This document shows positions 27,610 to 36,380 of a stretch of 64,000 bases of DNA, piece after piece; within the stretch, counting starts at the first letter, position 1; every line of letters starts with the position of its first letter. Under the pieces are notes generated by a model. That model had not been told where the DNA came from. It made no database searches and worked only from the letters and a program-made list of their open reading frames with translations. The stretch lies in contig NZ_CP177151.1 of NCBI RefSeq assembly GCF_050389775.1, positions 40,822 through 104,821 of the forward strand. Direction: 5' to 3'. This DNA is from Marinibacterium sp050389775. Its GTDB lineage: Bacteria > Pseudomonadota > Alphaproteobacteria > Rhodobacterales > Rhodobacteraceae. A program made the translations under genes and the position numbers.

Positions 27610-28812
27610 GTGACCGTCGGAATTGCATTCGTCGGCACGGGCTATGTCGCCGACCTCTACATGAACTCGCTCGACAACTGGCAACAGACGCTGGATCTTC
27701 GGGGTATCCACGACCGTTCGCCGGAACGGCAGGCGGTTTTCGCGGACCATTACAAGCTGAACACCTATCCGGATTTCGATGCCCTGCTCGCCGACGACAG
27801 CGTGGAGATTGTCGTCAACCTCACCAATCCGGACCAGCATGCCGCATTGTCGCGCCGGGCGCTGGAAGCGGGAAAGCATGTCTATTCCGAAAAACCCCTG
27901 GCGCTTGATGTCGACGAGGCCAAGGAACTGGTGACCCTGGCGGCCCGTCACGGCCGGCACATCGTGGCGGCCCCGTCGAGCGTGCTGGGCGAGGCCGCCC
28001 AGACATTGTGGTCGGCGCTGCGGGATCGCGTCCGGGGCAGGCCGCGCCTTGTCTATGCCGAGATGGATGACGGGCTGGTGCATCGGCTGGGCTATCGCAA
28101 CTGGCGCACACGGACCGGCGCGCAATGGCCCGCCGAGGACGAGTTCCGCACCGGCTGCACGCTTGAGCACGCCGGCTATGCCCTGACCTGGCTGACCGCG
28201 ATGTTCGGACCGGTGCGCCGGGTCGTGACAACGGCCGGTTGCCTGGTGCGCGACAAGGGGCCCGACACGCCGACCAATTACACAACGCCGGATTTCTCCT
28301 GTGCCTGCCTGGAGTTCGATGACGGGCTGATCGCGCGCCTGACCAACAGCATCATCGCGCCCCACGATCACCGGTTCCGCGTGTTCTGCGAGGATGGCAT
28401 CCTGGAGGTGGCCGAGACCTGGGATTTCAAGACGCCGGTGCGATCCATTCCGGTGCCGGACACGCGCGTGCGGCGGCAAGCCCAGAAGATCTTCGGCTGG
28501 GATGGCGGTCGACGCATTCCTCCGGTTCATACCCGCCGCATCTCGACGGCCAGTCGCGGGTTCCCGATGGATTTCGCGCTTGGCATAGCCGAGATGGCGC
28601 AGGCGATCCGCGCCGGCCGGACGCCACGCCTGGCGGGCGATTTTTCGGCCCATATCACCGAAGTCTCGTTGGCCATTCAGCATCCTGAAAGGTTTGGGGC
28701 GGAATATATTCCGACAATCGTGCCGCCGCCGATCATGCCGATGGATTGGCAGGCACAGCAGGAAAGACCGATGGCATCGCCGCTGGGTGATCGCCGCCAG
28801 ACCAGTTGCTGA
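27610..28812 (+). CDS. Gfo/Idh/MocA family oxidoreductase
   Basis: The 400-residue protein starts with GTG. The Rossmann motif is at the very N-terminus (IAFVGTGYVADLYMNS) and the catalytic-region E-K-P motif is present (HVYSEKPLALDVDEA). It differs strongly from the paralogue at 25604-26689, so the two may act on different substrates or in successive redox steps. The gene is followed after 75 bp by convergent glycosyltransferase genes. The specific sugar is unknown. Confidence 0.8.
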   Translation: MTVGIAFVGTGYVADLYMNSLDNWQQTLDLRGIHDRSPERQAVFADHYKLNTYPDFDALLADDSVEIVVNLTNPDQHAALSRRALEAGKHVYSEKPLALDVDEAKELVTLAARHGRHIVAAPSSVLGEAAQTLWSALRDRVRGRPRLVYAEMDDGLVHRLGYRNWRTRTGAQWPAEDEFRTGCTLEHAGYALTWLTAMFGPVRRVVTTAGCLVRDKGPDTPTNYTTPDFSCACLEFDDGLIARLTNSIIAPHDHRFRVFCEDGILEVAETWDFKTPVRSIPVPDTRVRRQAQKIFGWDGGRRIPPVHTRRISTASRGFPMDFALGIAEMAQAIRAGRTPRLAGDFSAHITEVSLAIQHPERFGAEYIPTIVPPPIMPMDWQAQQERPMASPLGDRRQTSC

Positions 28813-28887
28813 ACGGCCAACGCGGGGCACCATCCCCCTCGCGGGCCTTGGCACTGCCCGCGAGGTGACATGTCGGGCGGTGTGGTT

Positions 28888-29898
28888 TCAGTCCGCCGCC
28901 GCCCGTGCCTGTTGCAGCAAGGTGAGGTAACGGGCCGCCCCGGCCTCGGGGCTCAGCGCCTCGGCGACATAGGCGCGCGGGGAAAAGCCGTCGATGGCCT
29001 GCATGAAGGCATCGAGCTGGTCGATCATGGTCTCGCGAGTAAAGGTCAGCCCGCAGCGCGCATCGAAATAGGGCACCGAAGACACCCGCAGGCCCGGCGG
29101 CGCAAACCGCCCCTGGTGAGGGTCGACCAATTCGCCCTCGTCCCAGGCCAGGATCGGCAGGCCCGAGGCCATCGCTTCCTGGTAGGCCAGGCCCTGGGTT
29201 TCATGTTCGCAGAGAAACACCAGCCCGCGCGCATCCCGCAGGGCCTGCCGGAACTGGCTGAGGTGGTGGGCCCCGTAGCGCAGGACGCGATAGCGCAGGC
29301 CACGGGCATCGAGCGCCGCCAGAAGCGGATCGCGCAGGTCGGCCGCGCGATCCTCCAGCCGCCAGCGGATCTTGTCGTAGACGATCAGGTCCAGCGGCTT
29401 TTCCATCTGCGACGTGTCCGGCCAGGCCGCCAGGTCGATGGCAACGAACATCGGCTGCGCCACCTCCCCCAACTTGTCGCGCCACAGCCCGCAGGGCCAT
29501 TCCGACGGCAACGTGACCACCTTGATGTTGCACCGCGCCATGATCTTTTCGATCTCGTCCGGGGGCGGCACGTAGCCCGGGCCAAAGACCGCCGGATTGG
29601 GCAGGTGGACGCGATCGAAGACACGGGGAAAGCCGCTGATTCCAATGGGTTCTTTCGGGTTGGCCCGGGCCCAGGCAAAATCGTTCACCCGCACCTCGAT
29701 GCCCCGTGCCTCGAGGCTGCGGCGCAGGTTGTTGAAGGCCGTGAAGTAGCCGGTGTTGACCTGCAGCCCCCGCAATCGGCGCCAGGCCGCCCTTGCGTGG
29801 CGGCGGGCCTCGGACTTGAGCGAACCGAAGGGAACTTCGAGCGCCTGGGTTTCGAATCCGTCGTAGAACAATGCCACGCTGCGCGGGTCTGCCATCAT
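28888..29898 (-). CDS. Putative glycosyltransferase (GT-B-like)
   Basis: The 336-residue protein begins MMADPRSVALFYDGFET. The mid-part 'GYFTAFNNLRRSLEARGIEV' and the C-terminal 'FLCEHETQGLAYQEAMASGLPILAWDEGE' fit GT4-like donor binding, where the E-x-x-G-x-x-x-x-E-A-M-A-x-G-x-P pattern is typical. The start overlaps the stop of the upstream ExoM-like gene (TGATG at 29895-29898 on the minus strand), so the two are one transcription unit. Confidence 0.65.
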   Translation of the reverse strand: MMADPRSVALFYDGFETQALEVPFGSLKSEARRHARAAWRRLRGLQVNTGYFTAFNNLRRSLEARGIEVRVNDFAWARANPKEPIGISGFPRVFDRVHLPNPAVFGPGYVPPPDEIEKIMARCNIKVVTLPSEWPCGLWRDKLGEVAQPMFVAIDLAAWPDTSQMEKPLDLIVYDKIRWRLEDRAADLRDPLLAALDARGLRYRVLRYGAHHLSQFRQALRDARGLVFLCEHETQGLAYQEAMASGLPILAWDEGELVDPHQGRFAPPGLRVSSVPYFDARCGLTFTRETMIDQLDAFMQAIDGFSPRAYVAEALSPEAGAARYLTLLQQARAAAD

Positions 29899-30794
29899 GC
29901 GGCGCCTCCGTAAACTTCGCGTCTTGGCGGCGCGATACAGCCCGCGACAACGCCCGCATGGAACGTGCCGCGCATGAGCCAGAACATGCAGCGCGTCCGG
30001 CTGGCCACGGCGACCAACGCCCGCAGACCGCAATAGCCCGACTTTGCCGCGGCCTTTGCCATGACCGAGACGCGCCGCGTCATGTTGTCGGGCGCCGCGC
30101 AGGTGCCGTAGATGGCGCCGGTCATGTACCTGCGGCGCAAGACCCAGCCAAAGCTCAGGCGGTTCGGCGAGACCTTTTCGCTGACCGCCGCATCTTCGGA
30201 AATGGTCATCGGAACGCCGGCGCGATGGAGCCGGAAGAAAAAGTCGATGTCCTCGCCGCCGGTGCGCCCGAAGGACAGGTCGAACCGGCAGGCGGCAACG
30301 CGCGGGTCGCCCCGGTCGAGCAGGACGTTGCTGGAATAGCCGGTCTCGACAACGCCCTTGTTGCGCGTCGGAATGTTGGAATGAAAGTTGTTGCTGCGCA
30401 TCCATTCCGGCGCGGCATCGGGATATTCGGCAAAGGCCGGGCCAAAGACGATGCCCGCGCCACTGGCCTGCCAGGTCAGGACAAGCCGTTCGATCCAACC
30501 CGGCCCGGCGCATTCGTCATCATCGATGAATAACAGCAGATCGCCCGTCGCCGCATCAAGGCAGGAGTTGCGCGCGATCGAAATGTTCCGGGCCGGCGCA
30601 TGCACGTAATGCAGGTCCAGCCCCAGTTCGCGCGCGCAGCCCTCGATCCGGTCCCGGTAGGCCGGACGCTCGTCATTTTCCGCCACGATGACCCTCAGAC
30701 GGGCGCCTTCCGGCACGGATTGATCCGCGACGCTGCGCAGCGTTTCCAGAATTTCCGAGCGGCGGAAGGTGCAAATTCCAATTTCAATGAGCAT
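29895..30794 (-). CDS. exoM: GT2 glycosyltransferase, ExoM-like
   Basis: The protein has 299 residues from the ATG at 30794 (MLIEIGICTFRRSEILETL). It has the ExoM-type sequence 'APARNISIARNSCLDAATGD' followed by the D-D-D metal/nucleotide site (LLLFIDDDECAGPGW) and the later 'GRTGGEDIDFFFRLHRAG'. ExoM of succinoglycan synthesis adds a glucose to the lipid-linked oligosaccharide; a similar inverting beta-transferase role is expected here. It is coupled to the next minus-strand glycosyltransferase. The exact sugar is not deduced. Confidence 0.75.
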   Translation of the reverse strand: MLIEIGICTFRRSEILETLRSVADQSVPEGARLRVIVAENDERPAYRDRIEGCARELGLDLHYVHAPARNISIARNSCLDAATGDLLLFIDDDECAGPGWIERLVLTWQASGAGIVFGPAFAEYPDAAPEWMRSNNFHSNIPTRNKGVVETGYSSNVLLDRGDPRVAACRFDLSFGRTGGEDIDFFFRLHRAGVPMTISEDAAVSEKVSPNRLSFGWVLRRRYMTGAIYGTCAAPDNMTRRVSVMAKAAAKSGYCGLRALVAVASRTRCMFWLMRGTFHAGVVAGCIAPPRREVYGGAA

Positions 30795-30989
30795 TACAAT
30801 CCAGAACTCTGCCAGGATAATGGATGGCACCGGCATGGGCGGCGGCCCGACCCGCACCGGCGCAAGACAGATCTTCACATTCGGCACGATTGGGGGCGCG
30901 ATACGGTGTCATCGCCACGCAAGCCCCGTCCCGCATGGCCCGGCGTCCGGCGTTGCCCGACACGCCCATCGGATCTGCCCCGGCACCGG

Positions 30990-31889
30990 TCAGCCCTGCG
31001 CCCCCACGGCTGCGACAACCGGCGCGGCATCGGCAGCGGCGGCCGATTTCGACGACAGGAACAGCCAGAACTGGCCCGGGTTGCGGGCTTCGCTGACGAT
31101 GAACCGCCGGGTTTCGGCGTTGTAGCCCCGGATCGCCGGCAGATCGGGGTCCTGGGCCTTGGCCAGCTCGGACCGGGCGCGGGCGAAAGTAACATCGTGG
31201 CTGGCCGAAAAGGCCGCGACAATGCCCGGGGTGATCGTCGGATCCTTGAAATCATGGCATTCGATGATGATGTCGTGGCCGGCCAGCGCCGGAGCGGTTT
31301 CGGCGGTGAACAGCTCGGCCTCGAACCCTTCGCAATCGGCAAAGAGCAGGGCGCGCGGCGCGCCGGCCAGCTCCTTCAGCCGGGCCGTGTCGCAGAAACC
31401 CTGGATATCGACCCGGTCGGCCACGTCATTGGCCTCGGCCATCCGCCGGCACATCGCCCGCGCCCCGGCATCGACATCATAGGCCAGCACCCGCGCGTCC
31501 GGAAACAGCCGCGCCAGGCCCACCGCATAGAACCCCTCGGCACAGCCGATATCAAGGATCAGGCCGTAATCCCTGCTCCGGGCGATCTCGATGAACTCGG
31601 CCAGCTCGCTTTCGTAGCTGCCGGCCAGCTTGGGCAGCAAGGCGCTGCCGGTCGCCGCCGCATCGGGGTAGCGCATCCCGGCAAACGGCCCGGCGGTGAC
31701 GCGCAGATCGGGGAAGGTATCGGCGAGGATCGCCGTCTTGAGATCGCTGCGCGCCTCGGCCCGGCGCTGACGCTCGGCATAGGTACACAACGAATCCAGC
31801 CGCCGTTCCATCCCCCGCGCCATGCGGAAGAGCGGCCAGGCCGGGCCATTGGCCATGCGGGAAATCATGTTCTTTGCGGCAAGCTTCAT
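30990..31889 (-). CDS. SAM-dependent methyltransferase (FkbM-like)
   Basis: The protein has 299 residues with SAM motif I 'LILDIGCAEGFYAVGLA', an acidic motif II (VLAYDVDAGARAMC) and the later 'ALLFADCEGFEAELF' that is common in FkbM-type methyltransferases. It is probably a sugar O-methyltransferase. Its start overlaps the stop of the upstream GT4 gene by four bases, indicating that methylation is coordinated with that glycosyl transfer. Confidence 0.7.
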   Translation of the reverse strand: MKLAAKNMISRMANGPAWPLFRMARGMERRLDSLCTYAERQRRAEARSDLKTAILADTFPDLRVTAGPFAGMRYPDAAATGSALLPKLAGSYESELAEFIEIARSRDYGLILDIGCAEGFYAVGLARLFPDARVLAYDVDAGARAMCRRMAEANDVADRVDIQGFCDTARLKELAGAPRALLFADCEGFEAELFTAETAPALAGHDIIIECHDFKDPTITPGIVAAFSASHDVTFARARSELAKAQDPDLPAIRGYNAETRRFIVSEARNPGQFWLFLSSKSAAAADAAPVVAAVGAQG

Positions 31890-33130
31890 CGGGCATCCTT
31901 TCGCGCGACGGGGGCGGGGCGGGGATCGGTGGCGGTGCGGGGCTCGGCCCGGCGGCGCGACGGTTTCAGGCCCGGCGCGATCTCGTCACGCAGGAAACCG
32001 TCCAACTTGCGCCGATAGGCATCGGGGCTGAATTCGGCGGCCACGCGCCGGCGGGCGGCATCGCCCATGCGCCGGCGCAGGTCGGCATCGCGCAGCAACT
32101 CGCCCAGCCCCCGGGCGACATCCTCGGGCGTGGGCGCGACCAGCATGGCGATCTCGTCATCAAGCACCTGAGTATGCGTCGGCAGCCGGGTGGCCAGCAG
32201 GGGCCGGCCGCTGTCGAGATAGGAATAGATCTTCATCGGCGTGTTGCGGCCCTGCACCCGGGGTGAGGCCGTGATCGTCGCGGCGGCCAGGTAATCGCCC
32301 AGCCGGTCGACCGGGCGCGGGCCGAGGAAACTGGCCCGGTCGGCCAGGCCCAGCCCGGCGGCCCGCGCACGGGCGGCGGCGACGTGGTCCTCGGTGCCGC
32401 CGATCACCACCAGCCGCACCGGCCCGGCCGCATCGCCCAGCCGCGCCATGCCGTCGATCAGCAGGTCGACCCCCTGGTAGCTTTCCAGGTTGCCCACGTA
32501 GATCACCACCGGCTCGTCAAAGACCGCATCGGCCGGGGGCACCCCGGGTGCGTCGGGGTCCAGCATGGTGACATCCTCGACCGTGCGCACCGGCAGATCA
32601 GGCGCATGGCCGCGCACCAGGTCTTCCAGCGCCCGGCAGCAGGTGATCGCCCCCGCCGCGTGGCGCAGCATCAGCCCTTCGGCCCCGTCCAGCCAGCGCC
32701 GCAGCCAGCCCGGCAGGCCGAACTTGTCGTCGATCTGCTCGGGCATAGAACTGTCGACATCGGCGATGTACGGCACCCGCAGAAAGACACGCAAAACCAG
32801 TGCGATAAAGGCTGATTCCTCTACCCCGATCACCAGGTCATAACGGTGGCGGATCGTCATCCAGGCGGCCATCGGCCCCATGATCGCATCGGCCACCAGC
32901 TTCTTCAGCGAGAACCCCGGGCGAAACCGCCGCAGCCCGGGCAGGCCGGGCACGCGCACGATCCGGCACCGATCGATCTCGACCGGCTCGCCCTCGGGAA
33001 AGGTCAGCACATCGACCGTGTCGCCACGTTCGGACAGGGTTTCCAGCATCATCCGCACGGCAATCGGCGTGCCGCGCTGTGCCATGAAGGGCTGGGGCGC
33101 GAGGACCAGAATGCGCAAAGGTCCGTTCAA
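31886..33130 (-). CDS. GT4-family glycosyltransferase
   Basis: The 414-residue protein has the GT4 N-terminus 'RILVLAPQPFMAQRGTPIAV', the central linker strand 'PVVIYVGNLESYQGVDLLI', and 'DSGRPLLATRLPTHTQVL' in the donor-binding region. It lies on the cytoplasmic side with peripheral membrane binding likely. It is coupled to the methyltransferase downstream. Sugar specificity is unknown. Confidence 0.85.
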   Translation of the reverse strand: MNGPLRILVLAPQPFMAQRGTPIAVRMMLETLSERGDTVDVLTFPEGEPVEIDRCRIVRVPGLPGLRRFRPGFSLKKLVADAIMGPMAAWMTIRHRYDLVIGVEESAFIALVLRVFLRVPYIADVDSSMPEQIDDKFGLPGWLRRWLDGAEGLMLRHAAGAITCCRALEDLVRGHAPDLPVRTVEDVTMLDPDAPGVPPADAVFDEPVVIYVGNLESYQGVDLLIDGMARLGDAAGPVRLVVIGGTEDHVAAARARAAGLGLADRASFLGPRPVDRLGDYLAAATITASPRVQGRNTPMKIYSYLDSGRPLLATRLPTHTQVLDDEIAMLVAPTPEDVARGLGELLRDADLRRRMGDAARRRVAAEFSPDAYRRKLDGFLRDEIAPGLKPSRRRAEPRTATDPRPAPVARKDAR

Positions 33131-33488
33131 TGGAACACGCCGGGTTCAGGGATGGGCAATTCAATCCACACGGATCTATCTCTCAATTAATCGTCACTTG
33201 CACACCGGCAAAAAAAGGAATCAGCCGGATCGTCATTCAATGCTTTATAATGTCCCAGAATGTCGCGTTCGGCCAGCACGCAATTTCTGGACCACGGCGC
33301 GTTTTCATGCCAGCCTTGGGGCTGCACATTGCATCACCGTTTCGTTATGCCTGTTCGGCATCCCGACAATTCCTTTCTATCGGCTTTCAGACACGATGAC
33401 CAATTTCCGGGACTTTTCGTTTCCCAGAGAAACAATGCACCGCCAAGCGTTTCCCGGCGGCCCGCGCGTGAATTGTTTTGGCCGGCGG
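33131..33488. promoter_or_regulatory. AT-richer intergenic gap between minus-strand genes
   Basis: These 358 bases lie upstream of the GT4 gene (start 33130) and downstream of the DUF457-like gene (end 33489). The region is clearly less GC-rich (TCAATTAATCGTC, CTTTATAATG around 33185-33250) and holds no supported gene. It likely carries the promoter of the GT4-methyltransferase pair. Confidence 0.4.
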
Positions 33489-34385
33489 TCATGGCCGCCG
33501 CCCGCCGGGTCGCCACAGGCACAGACCCCACCAGAGCGCGACGCAGGCCAGGCCGACATAAGACGCCAGGTCGCGCAGGCCCGGCGGATGAGCATGCAGG
33601 GCCGTGACCACGATCTCACCGCCATCGCCAAGGACACCCTGCACCGACCAGGTGCCCGAAGCCTGCGGCGCGAGGCCGGTCAGGGCAAAGCGCGCGCCGG
33701 TCCAGGCCATCAGCTGGGCACCTTCGGGCGTGACGTCGACCCGCGCCCGGTCAAAGGCGACCTCCTGCCCGGCCCGCGCGGCGCCGGGGCGCAACAGGGC
33801 GGTATGGTGCAGGTCATGGGCCTCGGCCGCCGGCATCAGGGCCAGCGGGCCGGCCAGGTACAGCCCGCCCAGCATCGCCGCCCCGACCAGCCGCCCAGGC
33901 GTCAACACAAGGCGCAGCCCCTGCCGGGGCAGACGCCAGAAGGCATGCACCACGACGCCCAGGCCCAGCACGATCAGCGCCAACGTCGGCAGATCCTCGG
34001 GCCAGTAGAACCCGCCGTTCACCAGGTCCCAGCGCAGGGGCGCGGCCAGCAGCACGCCGTTGGCCCACTTGGTCTGGGTCGCGTCCAGCAGCAGGTGCAT
34101 CAGGCTGCCCGACGCCAGGATCGCCCATGTGCGACCGGGCCGTGCGCTCAGGCAGGCCAGCGCGGCCGCCAGCACCAGGCAGAACAGCAGCGTGCTTTGA
34201 CAGATGGCGTAAAGCCTTATGTCTATGGGGGAAATCCCGGGCAGCGTCGCCCGGGCCAGGCGCTGGCCGATCCATGGCACATCGGGCAGAAGGCACCCCG
34301 CCCAAACCCATTTGACATCGGCATCACGCAGCACCCCGCGGGTGACAAGCGTCTGCAGCCCGATATGTCCCAGCGTGTTCGGCAT
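33489..34385 (-). CDS. Membrane-bound metal-dependent hydrolase-like protein (DUF457/YdjM type)
   Basis: The 298-residue protein has four to five hydrophobic segments and the family's histidine/aspartate positions: an N-terminal 'NTLGHIGLQT', then 'CLLPDVPW', and 'LMHLLLDATQTKWANG'. The YdjM/YbcI-like DUF457 family is annotated as inner-membrane metal-dependent hydrolases. Nine bases separate it from the PHP/amidohydrolase-like gene upstream, so they are co-transcribed. A function in polysaccharide metabolism is not established. Confidence 0.65.
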   Translation of the reverse strand: MPNTLGHIGLQTLVTRGVLRDADVKWVWAGCLLPDVPWIGQRLARATLPGISPIDIRLYAICQSTLLFCLVLAAALACLSARPGRTWAILASGSLMHLLLDATQTKWANGVLLAAPLRWDLVNGGFYWPEDLPTLALIVLGLGVVVHAFWRLPRQGLRLVLTPGRLVGAAMLGGLYLAGPLALMPAAEAHDLHHTALLRPGAARAGQEVAFDRARVDVTPEGAQLMAWTGARFALTGLAPQASGTWSVQGVLGDGGEIVVTALHAHPPGLRDLASYVGLACVALWWGLCLWRPGGRRP

Positions 34386-34394
34386 CGGCCCGGC

Positions 34395-35168
34395 CTATCC
34401 GAACCGCTTGCGCCGTTGCATCGCCACCTGCCGGTGCAGGAACCGTGGCCCGCTTTCCAACCGGCCATAGGTCGGCGGCGAGACGGTCAGCGCTCTCAGC
34501 GCCGCGGCGATACGCTCAAAGGGCCGGTCACTGCCCGGATCAACATCGAGCAGCACGCCATACCGCCCGGGCTTGGCCTCTTCGCCGGGCAACGGCAGCG
34601 GATCGGTGCCGGCCAGCACCCGCCAGCCCGCCTCTTCGGCCCGGGCCAGCCGCGCCGGCCGAGGCGCGAAGGCCGGGCGCACGCCGCTGTCGGCCAGGAA
34701 CAGGTCATGCGCACCGGCCCGTTCAGCGATCAGCGCATCGATCAGCGCCCCGCGCCGGCCCGTCCATTTGCCCACGCCCCAGGGCAGCACGGCCAGCGCC
34801 CCGGCCGCGACCACCGCGTCGATGACCCGGCCCAGCGGCTGGCCGTCGCCCGGATCATCCATCAGCCCCAGGGCCAGCACTTCGAGCCCCTCGCCCGTCA
34901 CGATCTGGCGCCCGGCGATCACGGCCAGCCGGGTTCCGTCCGGCCCCGTGGCCAGCTTGGACATCGGCTCATCCGTCGGGCGAATCGTCCAGCCGCCGCC
35001 GTCAGTCAGCGCGCCAAAGGCATCCTGGCCGGTCATTTCGGTCAGCATCAGCACGCCCTGCAAATCGCCGCCGGCCCCGGGCATCTGGCCCGCCGCCGCA
35101 TCCAGGCAGGTCGCGGCATCCATCCCCGGATGCAGATGTACGTGAGTGTCTACCGCTATGTTTTTCAT
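34395..35168 (-). CDS. PHP/amidohydrolase-like protein
   Basis: The start is the ATG at 35168; the protein has 257 residues. The N-terminal 'VDTHVHLHPG' is the metal-binding H-x-H motif of amidohydrolase/PHP enzymes. Further recognisable catalytic residues are few (for example 'LADSGVRPAF'), so this may be a divergent member. It is divergent from the flavoprotein gene starting at 35198, with only 29 bases between start codons, so their promoters must overlap the coding ends. Confidence 0.55.
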   Translation of the reverse strand: MKNIAVDTHVHLHPGMDAATCLDAAAGQMPGAGGDLQGVLMLTEMTGQDAFGALTDGGGWTIRPTDEPMSKLATGPDGTRLAVIAGRQIVTGEGLEVLALGLMDDPGDGQPLGRVIDAVVAAGALAVLPWGVGKWTGRRGALIDALIAERAGAHDLFLADSGVRPAFAPRPARLARAEEAGWRVLAGTDPLPLPGEEAKPGRYGVLLDVDPGSDRPFERIAAALRALTVSPPTYGRLESGPRFLHRQVAMQRRKRFG

Positions 35169-35197
35169 CAATGTTTCCCAGTTTCGGATGTTCTGCC

Positions 35198-36361
35198 ATG
35201 ACCGATGACGACACCTACGACCTGATCGTGATCGGAGGCGGCATTCACGGCCTGATGATCGCCCTTCAGGCCGCCGAGATCGGCCACCGCACGGTGCTGC
35301 TGGAACGTGACCGCATCGGCGCGGCCACGACGGCCGGCTGGTTCGGCATTCTGCACGGCGGGCTGCGTTACCTGCAAAGCCTTGATATCCGGCGCTTTCG
35401 CGAATCGCTGGCCGACAGCCGCTGGTTCCAGTGCAGCTTTCCCGACCTGGTCCGCCGGCAGGGTTTCCTGATGCCGCTCTATGGGCAGGGGCTGAAACGG
35501 CCGGGCGTGTTCCGCGCGGCCTTCCTGACCGATCGCATCCTTGGCCTGGACCGCAACAGCGGCATTGCCCGGGCCCAGGCCCTGCCCATGGGTCGCGTCC
35601 TGTCGGCCCGCGAGGTCGTGCGCGCCTTTCCCGGCGTGCTGCAGGGCGGGCTGACCGGCGGGGCGCTGTGGGAGGAACGGGTGGTGCCCGACACGCCGGC
35701 GCTGATGTCCGCCCTTGTCGCCCGCGCCCGGGCCGTCGGGCTGGACCTGCGCGAGCGCACCACGGCCACCGAATTGCTGACCGACGGGCGCAATGTCACC
35801 GGGGTGCGGGCCGGTGACCAGACCTGGGCCGCGCCCAAGGTGGTCATCGCGGCCGGCGCCCAGTCCGACGCCCTGGCCCGGCGGTTCGACCCCCGCCCGA
35901 TGGCGCCCCTGGGCACCCCGGCCCGGGCCTTCAACCTGCTGATCGACCGGGCGCCGCCCTCGGCGCATGGCCTGTCGCTGGTGCCTCCGGGCGATGACGG
36001 GCCGATGCTCTTTGCCTATCCATCGGGCGGGCGCACCTTTGCCGGCACCGCCTACCTCCCCGCCGGCGAGACCGTGACAGGCCCCATCCCCGAAGCCGAA
36101 ATCGCGCGCTTTCTCAATCGCTTGAACGCCGCCCTGCCCGGGTTTGCAGCCGACCCCGCCGACGTGCTGCAGGTCACCGACGGGCTGTTGCCCGCCGCCG
36201 AGCCCGGTGCGCAGGCGCTGCTGGATCGCGACCAGATCCGCGATCATGGGGCTTCGGGCGGGCCGAAGGGGCTGGTCAGCCTCTGGGGGGTCAAGTTCAC
36301 CACGGCGCCCGGCGTGGCGCGCCAGGTACTGGCCACGGTCGACACCGCCCGCCGCGCATAA
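35198..36361 (+). CDS. FAD-dependent oxidoreductase, GlpD/DAO-like
   Basis: The ATG at 35198 gives 387 residues beginning with the FAD-binding motif 'DLIVIGGGIHGLMIALQAA'. 'GWFGILHGGLRYLQ' matches the conserved 'HGGLRYL' of glycerol-3-phosphate dehydrogenase-type flavoproteins. The family oxidises amines, hydroxy acids or glycerol-3-phosphate. An upstream in-frame ATG at 35171 would overlap the divergent gene's start and is less likely. Its link to EPS, perhaps oxidation of a glycerol-phosphate-like substituent, is speculative. Confidence 0.7.
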   Translation: MTDDDTYDLIVIGGGIHGLMIALQAAEIGHRTVLLERDRIGAATTAGWFGILHGGLRYLQSLDIRRFRESLADSRWFQCSFPDLVRRQGFLMPLYGQGLKRPGVFRAAFLTDRILGLDRNSGIARAQALPMGRVLSAREVVRAFPGVLQGGLTGGALWEERVVPDTPALMSALVARARAVGLDLRERTTATELLTDGRNVTGVRAGDQTWAAPKVVIAAGAQSDALARRFDPRPMAPLGTPARAFNLLIDRAPPSAHGLSLVPPGDDGPMLFAYPSGGRTFAGTAYLPAGETVTGPIPEAEIARFLNRLNAALPGFAADPADVLQVTDGLLPAAEPGAQALLDRDQIRDHGASGGPKGLVSLWGVKFTTAPGVARQVLATVDTARRA

Positions 36362-36380
36362 GAGCAGCCGCGCGCGGGGC

